Positions 52,377 to 61,081 of a stretch of 64,000 nt of DNA are shown in pieces. The position numbers and the translations under genes are program-made. The notes under the pieces are model-generated. The model was not told where the DNA came from and searched no databases. It worked only from the letters and a program-made list of their open reading frames with translations. Position 1 is the first letter of the stretch. The number at the start of each line of letters is the position of its first letter. The stretch comes from Candidatus Poribacteria bacterium. Lineage in GTDB: Bacteria > Poribacteria > WGA-4E > WGA-3G. The stretch spans positions 1 to 64,000 of the forward strand of contig JAPPFM010000005.1 of the NCBI GenBank assembly GCA_028821605.1, in the 5' to 3' direction.

Positions 52377-53405
52377 ATGCAGGAGATTGTTGTAGATTCA
52401 GCGAGATTACACGATTTCGCCCGGACGCTTTGTGAAAAAGCAGGGTTACGTTCGGAAGACGGGGAGACGATCGCGAAACATCAGGTGCTAACCGATCTGC
52501 GCGGTGTGCATTCACACGGCACACGTGCCTTGCCGGGTTACCTCAACCTTATCCTTGATGGGAAGATGAACGCACAACCCGACCTCCGCATCGCGACAGA
52601 GGGTCCAAGCTTCGCTGTCGTTGACGGAGATAATGGGATGGGTCATCTGGCAAGCACGCTGGCAATGGAGACAGCGATAGCAAAGGCGAAAACGACAGGC
52701 ATCGCTGCTGTAGGGGTTCGCAATGCTGGACATTTCGGTGCAGCCGCATGCTACGCAATTATGGCGGCATCGAACCAGATGATCGGATTTTCGACAACAA
52801 ACACAGGGGGAGCCTCTATTGTCGCTCCGGGTGGTGCAGAAGCGGTGGTCGCCAACAACGCGATGAGTTACGCCTTGCCGATCGGTGACGGGCATCCGAT
52901 CGTGTTAGACATGGCGTGTGGGGTATCGGCGTGGGGAAAGATAGGTACGCTACGAATGTATGGTAAACCGATTCCAGAAGGGTGGCTCATAGATGAGACG
53001 GGTCAACCTACCAGCGATCCAGATAAGGGACGCTTCCTTGCACCGGCAGCGGGACCGAGAGGTTATGGATTGGCACTCATTATGGGCATTTTAGCGGGTC
53101 CTCTCAGTGGTGGTTTGATGGCTTGCAATAAATCAGGCGATCCGTCTGAACACTTCTTCTTCGCTATGGATGTTGCGAGTTTCACAGACTACGACGGCTA
53201 TGTTGCGGAAATCCAACGGGGTATAGATAAGATTCACGCTTCAAAAACGGCAGAAGGCGTGGAACAGGCATACCTCCCCGGCGAAATTGAGTGGAATAAC
53301 TACGACAATTACCTTGAGAATGGCATTCCCATTCATGTAGACCATTTACGAGGCCTCGCAGGCATCGCTGACAAGTTAGATGTTCCTATCTGTTGGGAGT
53401 GGTAG
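52377..53405 (+). CDS. Ldh family (malate/L-lactate-type) oxidoreductase
   Basis: A 342-aa NAD(P)-dependent dehydrogenase of the COG2055 family, which differs from Rossmann-type lactate dehydrogenases. ATG 52377 was chosen because TTGGAGAAA precedes it; the longer frame runs through the leader. Hallmarks: LTDLRGVHSHGTRALPGYL, GHLASTLAMETAIAKAKTTGIAAVGVRNAGHFGAAACYA, and MACGVSAWGKIGTLRMYGKPIPEGW. Members reduce 2-oxoacids such as oxaloacetate, ureidoglycolate or sulfolactate precursors; the substrate is not determined here. Confidence 0.9.
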   Translation: MQEIVVDSARLHDFARTLCEKAGLRSEDGETIAKHQVLTDLRGVHSHGTRALPGYLNLILDGKMNAQPDLRIATEGPSFAVVDGDNGMGHLASTLAMETAIAKAKTTGIAAVGVRNAGHFGAAACYAIMAASNQMIGFSTTNTGGASIVAPGGAEAVVANNAMSYALPIGDGHPIVLDMACGVSAWGKIGTLRMYGKPIPEGWLIDETGQPTSDPDKGRFLAPAAGPRGYGLALIMGILAGPLSGGLMACNKSGDPSEHFFFAMDVASFTDYDGYVAEIQRGIDKIHASKTAEGVEQAYLPGEIEWNNYDNYLENGIPIHVDHLRGLAGIADKLDVPICWEW

Positions 53406-53469
53406 AAAACGGGCGATAACAGGTCAACGCCTCAATCTGTAATTAAAATTAGAGGGGAAAGGGTACACT

Positions 53470-54966
53470 ATGGCAGAAACGAAAGAAACTGTATCAGGCG
53501 GCACACTCCCCGATTGGGAGGTCGAAGATTTACCTGCACCACCGAAGTACCAATTTGGAAAAGCGTTTCGGAGTATCTTAGGTCCCGGCATCATCGCCTT
53601 AGGAGGTTCAATCGGTAGTGGTGAGTGGTTGCTCGGTCCTGCGATTACCGCACAATACGGTGGTAGATTGCTTTGGATTGCAACAATCGCTATCCTGCTT
53701 CAGGTGATCCTGAACACAGAGGCGATCCGTTATACGCTCTACACGGGTGAACCGATGTTGAGCGGTTACATGCGCTGTAAACCCGGCGCGCCTTTCTGGG
53801 CTTCTTTCTATTCGTCGGTTAACTTTTTTGGGATCTGGCCCGGTTGGGCGATGACGGCCGCGACGGCACTCGCTGCCGCGTGGCTCGGCTATATGCCACA
53901 AGACGTAGATAGCGGGACCGTGCGCCTGTTCGCATATCTCATCTTTTTTCTCTGCTTGGGGATTGTGCTATTCGGTGGAAAGATCTACAATGCCCTTGAG
54001 AAGGTGCAGCTTTTCATGGTCATCTGGATCATCAGTTACCTCGTTGTCATCGATCTGTTTATGGTTCCACCGAGTGTGTGGTGGGATGCCATCAAAGGTT
54101 TCTTTAGCTTCGGAGCACTTCCTGCACCAGGTCCCGATGGACAGGTTAATTGGCTGTTGCTTGGGGCTTTCGCTGCCTACGCCGGAAGTGGAGGTTTAGG
54201 CAATGTCACCATCACGAATTACGTGCGCGACAAAGGATGGGGAATGAGTAGTCTCGTCGGGGCGATCCCATCAATGATCGGCGGACAAAACGTGACACTC
54301 TCACACTGGGGCAAAGTCTTTCGCATCACACCCCAAAATCTGACGCGATTTAAAGAATGGTGGAAATATGTCCGTTTCGAGCAGTACGGTATTTGGATGC
54401 TTGGATGTTTTGTCGGTATTGCGCTGCCTGCGATGCTCACAATAGCATTTGTGCCTGCTGGACAGGAGATGGACCAATGGGCAGCGGCAGGCTTCCAAGC
54501 GGACGGACTCGCAGCAAAAGGTGGTAGAGTGATGTGGTATCTCACACTGCTGTGTGGTTTCTGGGTGCTGTTCTCGACCCAACTCGGTGGTGTAGACGGT
54601 GTGCCCCGGACGTATACCGATATTATATGGACAGGGTTGAAACGGGTACGAAACTTGGGTGAACACAACGCAAAATGGATCTACTATCCTATTCTCGGTG
54701 TCTATATTATTTGGGGCATCGTTGCGATGTACCTCGCGAAACCGTTCTTTATGATCTTGGTATCGGCAACGATTGGCGGGTATCTGCTCGTGTTTTCGGC
54801 GATACACACGCTCTATGTGAACCGAAAATTCTTACCACCAGAAATACAAGCACCGTTGTGGAAACAGATTGGGTTGGTATTGTGCGCAGGATATTATTCG
54901 ATCTTCGGAACGATTACCGTTTATCAGAAAGTACTTGTGCCTTATGTTTTCCCGATTTTTGGGTAA
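53470..54966 (+). CDS. Nramp-like transporter
   Basis: A 498-aa membrane protein with about eleven helices. The first helix SILGPGIIALGGSIGSGEWLLG corresponds to the Nramp GPGxxxxxxxxDPGN motif, but the metal-binding DPGN is replaced by GSGE. The helix-6 MPHN-type motif is also absent (AYAGSGGLGNVTITNY). It is in the LeuT/APC fold and widely annotated as Nramp-family, yet a classical Mn/Fe substrate is doubtful. GAGGGGAAAGGG precedes ATG 53470. The gene is 64 bp downstream of the Ldh gene and may be co-transcribed. Confidence 0.65.
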   Translation: MAETKETVSGGTLPDWEVEDLPAPPKYQFGKAFRSILGPGIIALGGSIGSGEWLLGPAITAQYGGRLLWIATIAILLQVILNTEAIRYTLYTGEPMLSGYMRCKPGAPFWASFYSSVNFFGIWPGWAMTAATALAAAWLGYMPQDVDSGTVRLFAYLIFFLCLGIVLFGGKIYNALEKVQLFMVIWIISYLVVIDLFMVPPSVWWDAIKGFFSFGALPAPGPDGQVNWLLLGAFAAYAGSGGLGNVTITNYVRDKGWGMSSLVGAIPSMIGGQNVTLSHWGKVFRITPQNLTRFKEWWKYVRFEQYGIWMLGCFVGIALPAMLTIAFVPAGQEMDQWAAAGFQADGLAAKGGRVMWYLTLLCGFWVLFSTQLGGVDGVPRTYTDIIWTGLKRVRNLGEHNAKWIYYPILGVYIIWGIVAMYLAKPFFMILVSATIGGYLLVFSAIHTLYVNRKFLPPEIQAPLWKQIGLVLCAGYYSIFGTITVYQKVLVPYVFPIFG

Positions 54967-55095
54967 AACGCTATACAGTTCCTATGGGGTAGGTACAAGA
55001 CCTACCCCTACGTATAGGTTGCCGATTTTTGGGTAAAACGCTATACAGTTCCTATGGGGTAGGTACAAGACCTACCCCTACGTATAGGTTGCCGA
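54952..55095. repeat. exact tandem duplication of a 70-bp unit
   Basis: The sequence from CCGATTTTTGGG (54952) through GGTTGCCGA is repeated exactly with a 70-bp period (next copy from 55022). It spans the end of the Nramp-like gene and the end of the convergent cobA-hemD gene. Each unit contains the hairpin GGGGTAGGT/ACCTACCCC (54986-55008 and 55056-55078), suited to two-way termination. Confidence 0.85.
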
Positions 55096-56586
55096 CACAA
55101 TTGCTGCCACAAGGCTCTTGACGGAGGCTTCCTTTGCCATTACGTCAACGTGAACGCCATGTTCCACTGCTGTTTTCTGTGTTGTCGGACCGATCACAGC
55201 GACCTTGACATCGGCGAGTAGGACTGTAGGTTGGTGTGCGGGGAACATCTCTAAGAAGTTCGTAACCGTTGAGGAACTGGTGAAGGTGACGAAGTCTATG
55301 CTGCCGTTTAGGAGTTCCGCTTCAATTGCCTCTCGGTTTTCGCCCAGTACCCTGACGGTATCGTAGAGCGGCACATTATCGACCTGTGCTCCTTTCTCGC
55401 GCAAAGCATCAGGGAGATCAGCAGTGGCGATTTTTGCACGCGGCAGGAGGATTTTCTTCCCGCATACATCCCCTATTTCAACGGCGATCGCACTTCCACG
55501 GGCGTTGGAGGGGACAAAATCGGGGTGGATACCGATGTCGTTGAGGGCTTCCACCGTTTTCGATCCAACCGCGCAGACGCTGCTTTCGCCGAATGCTCGT
55601 GCATCCTTGCCCTTTTCTCGTAAACTCTCATAGAAAATCTCTACAGCATTGACACTCGTGAAGATAACCCAATCGTATTCGTTGGGAGAAGGCACGTCTA
55701 CACCTTCAATAGGTTGAATCTTTATCGTGGGGAATTGGATGACTTCGGCACCGTTTGCTTCTAAAAGATCCGCGAATTCGCTTGCCTGTGCGCGGGCGCG
55801 CGTGACAAGGATCCGTTTTCCGAAGAGCGGTTTGGTATCGAACCATCGGAGCTGTTCGCGGAGCCTGTTCACTTCACCGACAACAATAAGTGCCGGACTT
55901 TTGAGTTGGGCTGTCTCTACTTTTTGCACAATATCGGTAAGGGTGCCTTGGATGACGTGCTGTTGCGGTGTCGTTCCAACGCGGACTAAACTGACAGGTG
56001 TTTCCGGATCTCTACCGTGCGTTATCAGTCGTTCTGCAATCTGGCGAAGGTGTGCAACCCCCATATAGACAACGAGCGTATCTACGGCTGTGGCAAGTTG
56101 TTCCCAATCGATATTTGAATCTGGGCGCAGTGCAGCGGAATGCCCCGTAACAAAAGCGACTGACGAGGCATAGCCGCGATGCGTGACGGGGATACCAGCA
56201 TAAGCAGATGCAGCAACCGCAGAAGTAATACCGGGAACAATCTCAAATGGAATGTTTGCTTCGGTGAGCGCGATCGCCTCTTCTCCGCCTCGCCCGAAGA
56301 TATATGGGTCTCCCCCCTTGAGACGAACAACGATTTTGCCAGTTTTCGCGTGCTCAACCAGCAAATGATTGAGTTCATCTTGGCGGGTCGCTCTGACCCT
56401 CGGATCGGGTGCTTGGATTTTTTCGGTGTGCACGGGACAATGTTCCAGCAACGCCTCATTGAGCAGTAGATCATAGATGACGACATCGGCGCGTTGAAGG
56501 CATTCCACGCCTTTGAGGGTGATAAGTTTTCTATCCCCCGGACCTGCCCCTACGATATAGACCATACCCGTGCTCGGTTCGTTCAT
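55078..56586 (-). CDS. cobA-hemD: fused uroporphyrinogen-III C-methyltransferase / uroporphyrinogen-III synthase
   Basis: A 502-aa two-domain enzyme. Residues 1-~245 are the SAM-dependent methyltransferase (VYIVGAGPGDRKLITLKGVECLQRADVVIYD, RLKGGDPYIFGRGGEE, VPGITSAVAASAYAGIPVTHR), which makes precorrin-2. Residues ~255-502 are HemD (GKRILVTRARAQASEFADLL, DWVIFTSVNAVEIF, VDFVTFTSSSTVTNFLEM-like strands), which closes the tetrapyrrole ring. Its start overlaps the hemC stop (ATGA), so hemC and this gene are coupled. The last few codons lie in the tandem repeat. Confidence 0.93.
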   Translation of the reverse strand: MNEPSTGMVYIVGAGPGDRKLITLKGVECLQRADVVIYDLLLNEALLEHCPVHTEKIQAPDPRVRATRQDELNHLLVEHAKTGKIVVRLKGGDPYIFGRGGEEAIALTEANIPFEIVPGITSAVAASAYAGIPVTHRGYASSVAFVTGHSAALRPDSNIDWEQLATAVDTLVVYMGVAHLRQIAERLITHGRDPETPVSLVRVGTTPQQHVIQGTLTDIVQKVETAQLKSPALIVVGEVNRLREQLRWFDTKPLFGKRILVTRARAQASEFADLLEANGAEVIQFPTIKIQPIEGVDVPSPNEYDWVIFTSVNAVEIFYESLREKGKDARAFGESSVCAVGSKTVEALNDIGIHPDFVPSNARGSAIAVEIGDVCGKKILLPRAKIATADLPDALREKGAQVDNVPLYDTVRVLGENREAIEAELLNGSIDFVTFTSSSTVTNFLEMFPAHQPTVLLADVKVAVIGPTTQKTAVEHGVHVDVMAKEASVKSLVAAIVSATYT

Positions 56587-57509
56587 TTGTCGCTCTCCTG
56601 CGCTTCCAACAGTTCAGTCGCCCCACTATTCTTGAGTTTTTCGGCGACGACCCAACCTAAGTGTTTCGCTGCGCCTGGCGTTCCTGTGGCACGCTCCATA
56701 ATGCGTACGCTACCTTCTGGATGACAGACCGTCCCGACGAGTGAGAGTTTACCATCAGTATGCTTGGCATACGCGCCAATCGGTACTTGACATCCACCAC
56801 CGAGGCTTTCCAAAATGGCTCTTTCAGCGGTGATTTCTGCTGTTGCACGGTGGTTGTTTAAAGGCGAGATCAGTTTTTCAACCCGGTCATCCGCTTCCCG
56901 TGTTTCAATCGCGAGTGCCCCCTGTCCAACTGCTGGGACCATCTGTTCTATATCAAAAAATTGTGTAATAATCTCCGGTTTGAGAAGACGCTTAATGCCA
57001 GCGGCGGCGAGGATAATTCCGTCAAGATCGGTTTCATGAAGTTTGAGTAATCGGGTATCGACGTTGCCGCGGACATCAACAACTTGCACGTCTGGACGGA
57101 GGCAGAGGAGTTGTGCTTTTCGGCGTGGGCTTGTGGTGCCGATTTTCGCTCCTTTCGGCAGGCTTTCTAAGGGGAGTCCTGTGGCGGTGATAAGCACATC
57201 GCGTGGATCTTCTCGTGCGGGAATAGCAGCAATACAGAGTCCTGCTGGTAATTCTGTCGGAAGATCTTTCAAACTATGAACAGCGAGGTCAATGTCTCCA
57301 GCTAAGAGCGCATTTTCTATCTCTTTGGTAAAAACGCCTTTGCCCAGTCCAACCAACGAGCGATTTTGAATCGTGTCGCCCGTGGTTTTGATGACCTTGA
57401 GGTGGACCTCAATATCCGAAAAATGGCGTTCTAATTGATTTTTGACGAATTGCGACTGCCAAAGTGCAAGCTGACTACCACGTGTCCCGATTGTAAGCGA
57501 GTTGTGCAT
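56583..57509 (-). CDS. hemC: hydroxymethylbilane synthase (porphobilinogen deaminase)
   Basis: A 308-aa protein that polymerises four porphobilinogens. Motifs: IGTRGSQLALWQSQFVKNQL at the N-terminus, VHSLKDLPTELP with the catalytic Asp region, and the dipyrromethane cofactor cysteine in GGGCQVPIGAYA near residue 240. Length is normal. It overlaps cobA-hemD by four bases (ATGA). Confidence 0.95.
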   Translation of the reverse strand: MHNSLTIGTRGSQLALWQSQFVKNQLERHFSDIEVHLKVIKTTGDTIQNRSLVGLGKGVFTKEIENALLAGDIDLAVHSLKDLPTELPAGLCIAAIPAREDPRDVLITATGLPLESLPKGAKIGTTSPRRKAQLLCLRPDVQVVDVRGNVDTRLLKLHETDLDGIILAAAGIKRLLKPEIITQFFDIEQMVPAVGQGALAIETREADDRVEKLISPLNNHRATAEITAERAILESLGGGCQVPIGAYAKHTDGKLSLVGTVCHPEGSVRIMERATGTPGAAKHLGWVVAEKLKNSGATELLEAQESDK

Positions 57510-57517
57510 TTTTTTTT

Positions 57518-57610
57518 AGTTGTCGGTTGTCGGTTGTCAGTTGTCAGAAGAGTGGTTATCGGTATCCCTCTAAAACCGACTACTCTCACTGTGAGGTAAA
57601 CTGACAACTA
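57518..57610. repeat. AGTTGTCAG-family element at the hemA 3' end
   Basis: The left side has an array of GTTGTCGG/GTTGTCAG octamers (57518-57547) and the right side the inverted CTGACAACTA (57601-57610), whose last CTA is the hemA stop codon read on the minus strand. The interior (TCTCACTGTGAGGTAAACT) reappears inverted at 62286-62310. Confidence 0.6.
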
Positions 57611-58897
57611 TTCATCGCTAACATCCAAAGCAAACAACTCCCGCAAGGCTTGAACATATTGTCCATGATTCGCATCACCATCATTAACGGCACAACGAAG
57701 GTTCTCCATGGGATGGTGGAGCAGTTTTTTAACGATTGCCTGGGTCATAGAGGCGACAGCTGCTTCTTGCTGATCAGAGAGTGTTGCCTTGTAGAAACAC
57801 GCTTGCAATTCGGTATCAGCGATCTGACGGAACTGCTGATGGAGTGCCTTAATCGTAGGATTGACTTGGAAGATTTGTAATTGGTCGTAGAACCGTTTGG
57901 CTTCTTCGGTGACGATCTGCTCTGCGCGGGTGGCTTCCTGTTGTCTATCCTTGAGATTAGAGGCAACAACAGCCTCCAGATCGTCTATATTGTAGAGGAA
58001 AGCAGAGTCAAGTTTACTCACATCTGGTTCAACGTCGCGGGGCACGGCAATGTCAATGAGGAACATATAACGGTGCTTTCGTTTCCGCATGATGGCAGCG
58101 AGGGGTTTGCGTTTGATGAGGTAATCGGGGGCATTGGTGGAACTAATGACGATATCGACATCAATGAGGAAATCAAGGTTACTATTGTAAGCGAGGGGTG
58201 TTCCGTTAAATTTCTCGGCGACTTTAACTGCACGCTCATAAGTCCTATTTGCGACAATGACGTTGGAGACCCCATTTGCCACGAGATGCTTTGCTGTGAG
58301 TTCGCTCATTTCGCCTGCCCCGATAATTGCGACGGTCTTACCCTCAAGCGTATTGAAAATCTTTTTGGCGAGTTCAACGGCGGCATAACTAATAGAAACA
58401 GCACCTGTAGTGATTGTTGTCTCGGAACGGATGCGTTTGCCAACGCTGAAAGCTTTAGTGAAAAGACGATTGAGAACCGTCCCCGTGCTACCTGACGCAC
58501 GAGAGAAGTCGTAAGCGGCTTTGATTTGTCCCAGTATTTGGGATTCACCGACGACCATAGAATCAAGGCTCGATGTCACCCTGAAGAGATGCTGGATCGT
58601 CTCCAAGTTATGGTGGACATAACTCCATTTCTTGAGCGATTCCATGTCAATCTGATGGTAACGGGAGAGGAATTCGACCAATATCTTGGCAGCTGCATGG
58701 GCACTTTGCACGGAGTTGGCGACCGCATAGATCTCTACCCGGTTGCAAGTAGAAAGAATGACGGCTTCTTGAACCTGATCAGATTCACGAAGGTGCTGGA
58801 GGGATTCAGTAAGTTGTTCTTCGGAAAACGCCAATCTTTCCCTGAATTCAATGGGGGCGACATGATGGCTGGTTCCGACGGAAACGATTTGGTTCAT
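57608..58897 (-). CDS. hemA: glutamyl-tRNA reductase
   Basis: A 429-aa protein that reduces glutamyl-tRNA to glutamate-1-semialdehyde, the first step of the C5 tetrapyrrole route. Motifs: VSVGTSHHVAPIEFRERLAF, the catalytic cysteine in LSTCNRVEIYAV, the tRNA/quaternary motif VVGESQILGQIKAAYDF, the NADPH fold VAIIGAGEMSELTAKHL, and a C-terminal dimerisation helix. ATG 58897 was preferred to a TTG four codons upstream, although its AAAGGA is very close. A near-perfect promoter lies ~50 bp upstream. Confidence 0.95.
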   Translation of the reverse strand: MNQIVSVGTSHHVAPIEFRERLAFSEEQLTESLQHLRESDQVQEAVILSTCNRVEIYAVANSVQSAHAAAKILVEFLSRYHQIDMESLKKWSYVHHNLETIQHLFRVTSSLDSMVVGESQILGQIKAAYDFSRASGSTGTVLNRLFTKAFSVGKRIRSETTITTGAVSISYAAVELAKKIFNTLEGKTVAIIGAGEMSELTAKHLVANGVSNVIVANRTYERAVKVAEKFNGTPLAYNSNLDFLIDVDIVISSTNAPDYLIKRKPLAAIMRKRKHRYMFLIDIAVPRDVEPDVSKLDSAFLYNIDDLEAVVASNLKDRQQEATRAEQIVTEEAKRFYDQLQIFQVNPTIKALHQQFRQIADTELQACFYKATLSDQQEAAVASMTQAIVKKLLHHPMENLRCAVNDGDANHGQYVQALRELFALDVSDE

Positions 58898-58948
58898 TCC
58901 TTTTACCAAAGAATCTAAAAACGTGAAATATGCTCATGCGTTTGACAA

Positions 58949-58977
58949 ATTATATCACATATCAGCGGTTGTGTCAA
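58949..58977 (-). promoter_or_regulatory. consensus sigma70 promoter of hemA
   Basis: On the minus strand: TTGACA (58972-58977), exactly 17 bp, TATAAT (58949-58954); all 12 box bases match consensus. The start is expected near 58942, ~45 bases from ATG. A 7-bp inverted repeat TTTGACA/TGTCAAA (58941-58947 and 58972-58978) frames the promoter from -35 to the start site and could be an operator. Confidence 0.85.
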
Positions 58978-59113
58978 ATTTAGAACTGAGATTAGGCGGG
59001 ATCATTTAGTTTTCTCTTTTGTAGCGTCCATTTTTAGTTTGCGCCCTATACACACACAGACTAACAGTCTATGCTACAAGGGTTCATTGCCCGTTCTACA
59101 CAACTTTAAGACG

Positions 59114-59135
59114 TGCGATGAATCGCACGACTACA
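59114..59135. repeat. GTGCGATGAATCGCAC palindrome
   Basis: A small palindrome followed by GACTAC; similar to the inner part of the 43186-43256 element. It lies in the gap between hemA and the HemX-like gene. Confidence 0.45.
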
Positions 59136-59188
59136 AACGGACTTACTCGTAGTTGGGAATCACTATAAATTCTTAAAACTAAATGTCC

Positions 59189-60031
59189 CTAACGATATGT
59201 ATGCATGCTGTCTAAAAAGAGGTCAACGCCAACGTAAGTGCAGAGGACGGCAACGAATCCGAGGATCGCGGCGTATGCTGCTCTTCGTCCGTGCCATCCC
59301 CAAAACTGGCGGAGACCGATTTGGACGACATAGATGAACCACGTCACGAAGGTGGAGATGACCTTTGCATCAAGCCATCTCCACGGGACATCTCGGATAT
59401 ATTGGGTCCAAAGGCTGCCGACGATAACGCCCATTGTGAGCAGAATTACACCGAGAATTGTGCAGCGATACCCAAGCTCATCGGAAGTCCCGAGAGAAGG
59501 AAGGAGATTGTCAAGGAGTGCGTCCGTCTTCTGGCGAATCTTCCGCTCCGTCATCAGGTACATCAGCCCAAATCCAAACGCGGCGATAAACGCTGCATAG
59601 GCGAGGAAAATAAGTGTGGTATGCGCCAGAAGCCAATAGTTTTGCAACGGTTCCGGGAGTGCAGCGGTGTGCGTGGCGAAACTATACGAAATGAGGATAG
59701 CAATGAATGCAACAGGCATCACAAAACTACCGAGTGTGCGGAGATGCGTCAAACGCACGATGATGAGATAGATGAGTGTGATTGCCCATGCAAAGAAGGC
59801 AGTGGAGTCGGTCCAGTGCGTCATCGGAAAATGCCCTTGTTGGAGCCACCAGAGCGCGATAAAGAGGGTCAGAAAAGCAAAACCGATGCTGGTGCTCCAA
59901 AAAGCGATTCGTTCAATTGTCGGACGGATCACCGCCGCTCCGGATCTGTTGCCGATAGCCAGCGAAAGGGTTTGAAAAATGCTCGCTGCTAAGTATATTA
60001 GAAGGGTGAGGAGAAACAGAAAATTTATCAT
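59189..60031 (-). CDS. HemX/CcsA-like cytochrome c assembly membrane protein
   Basis: A 280-aa protein with about eight membrane helices. The CcsA/CcmC-type region is seen in GSLWTQYIRDVPWRWLDAKVISTFVTWFIYV near residues 205-235, a variant of the WxxxWGxxWxWD heme-handling motif, with conserved histidines in other helices (FATHTAALPEPLQNYWLLAHTT). In Gram-positive bacteria HemX lies beside hemA and tunes its level. Here hemA is the next gene downstream on the strand, which favours the same role over cytochrome c maturation. Confidence 0.8.
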   Translation of the reverse strand: MINFLFLLTLLIYLAASIFQTLSLAIGNRSGAAVIRPTIERIAFWSTSIGFAFLTLFIALWWLQQGHFPMTHWTDSTAFFAWAITLIYLIIVRLTHLRTLGSFVMPVAFIAILISYSFATHTAALPEPLQNYWLLAHTTLIFLAYAAFIAAFGFGLMYLMTERKIRQKTDALLDNLLPSLGTSDELGYRCTILGVILLTMGVIVGSLWTQYIRDVPWRWLDAKVISTFVTWFIYVVQIGLRQFWGWHGRRAAYAAILGFVAVLCTYVGVDLFLDSMHTYR

Positions 60032-60098
60032 ACGCTGTACTTTTTGAAACCATCAGGGCACACAGCAGGTGAATAATATGCCTCTCCGTTAGTCTTTT

Positions 60099-60962
60099 TC
60101 ATTCGTTTTCATTTTCGCTGTTGACGAGTTGTGCCTGAAGGCGTTCTAACTCAGCCTCCACAGCCTGTCGCCGTTCCGTTTCCTCTCTGGCGAGTCTTTC
60201 TGCCACCTGTCGCCGTTCTGCTTCTTCTCTGGCGAGTCTTTCTGCCACCTGTCGCCGTTCTGCTTCTTCTTCTATCAACGTTTCTGCTGACACTCGTAGG
60301 TGATGTTCTTCCATGGAAGTTGTAATAGCGGTGCCATCAGGAAGATACGGACGCAAAAGCCGCAGCTCCCACTCCTCATGCAGCTCCCAGCGAAAATAAA
60401 GATTTAATGACGCACTGAACAAACCATCATCAGCATCTTCTTCAATCTCAACGATGTCCCCTAATGCATCCCGTCGCCACCCCCGAAATTCTATAGGGCG
60501 ATTCATATCGGGTTGATGAATGAAATACTCCGCAACCCCCATATCGCGCAGATACACCTCAACTTTTTCATGCCGGTCCTCAGACGCTGTTGTATCTGAA
60601 AGGAACTCAAAAACTGCTGTAGGGACGGTGCCTTCTGCCCAAGTATAAAAACTCCTTCGTAACGGAAGTTTCGCGGCACCGAGGGCGACATACACATCGG
60701 GAGCGACGACCTTTCTGATATCGCCTTCTCGGTAATAGATAAAGTTGTCCATACCGACATGGATATGCGGGTGCGCCTGAAAATATCGTAAGAACTGGTC
60801 AAATAAGCTATGCATCTGCATCCCATGAAATTCGCCTGCTGGCATAGGTTCATCGTCCTCATAAGGGTAGCCTTGGATGTAAACGGTCGGTCTTCCACTC
60901 GCTTTTGGAAAGACAGGCATATACTTTCTTTGCTTGAGCTCAAAATCGTTTAGCGTATTCAT
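60099..60962 (-). CDS. Uma2 family endonuclease-like protein with coiled-coil tail
   Basis: A 287-aa protein. The Uma2 core is in residues ~1-205 (IRKVVAPDVYVALGAAK, TAVFEFLSDTTASEDRHEKVEVYLRDMGVAEYFIHQP). The C-terminal ~80 residues are a coiled coil with a repeated ERRQVAERLAREEA unit (three copies, 14 residues each). It lies between the precorrin-2 dehydrogenase and HemX-like genes but has no known link to heme synthesis. Confidence 0.85.
   Translation of the reverse strand: MNTLNDFELKQRKYMPVFPKASGRPTVYIQGYPYEDDEPMPAGEFHGMQMHSLFDQFLRYFQAHPHIHVGMDNFIYYREGDIRKVVAPDVYVALGAAKLPLRRSFYTWAEGTVPTAVFEFLSDTTASEDRHEKVEVYLRDMGVAEYFIHQPDMNRPIEFRGWRRDALGDIVEIEEDADDGLFSASLNLYFRWELHEEWELRLLRPYLPDGTAITTSMEEHHLRVSAETLIEEEAERRQVAERLAREEAERRQVAERLAREETERRQAVEAELERLQAQLVNSENENE
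60163..60272. repeat. 42-bp tandem repeat in the Uma2 coiled coil
   Basis: Three units coding for E-E-A-E-R-R-Q-V-A-E-R-L-A-R; the last is slightly diverged. They are nearly identical at DNA level, so copy number may vary between strains. Confidence 0.75.
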
Positions 60963-61081
60963 GATTTTCTTCCTTTGCCTATCGGGACAGGGATGTCACT
61001 CATCCACGTAAGATGGTTAAAGCAGTTCTCAACCGTTTTGAAAATCTTTAAAAAAACGCGCTTTTTCGTTTCTGGGCAATT

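Noticed and set aside
58941-58970. Second promoter on the plus strand starting at TTTGACA
   Set aside because: No reasonable -10 box at 16-18 bp (GCGGTT region) and no plus-strand gene follows.
59291-59992. Plus-strand 233-codon frame opposite the HemX-like gene
   Set aside because: The minus strand codes for a regular multi-helix membrane protein; the plus frame is a charged shadow without a family match.
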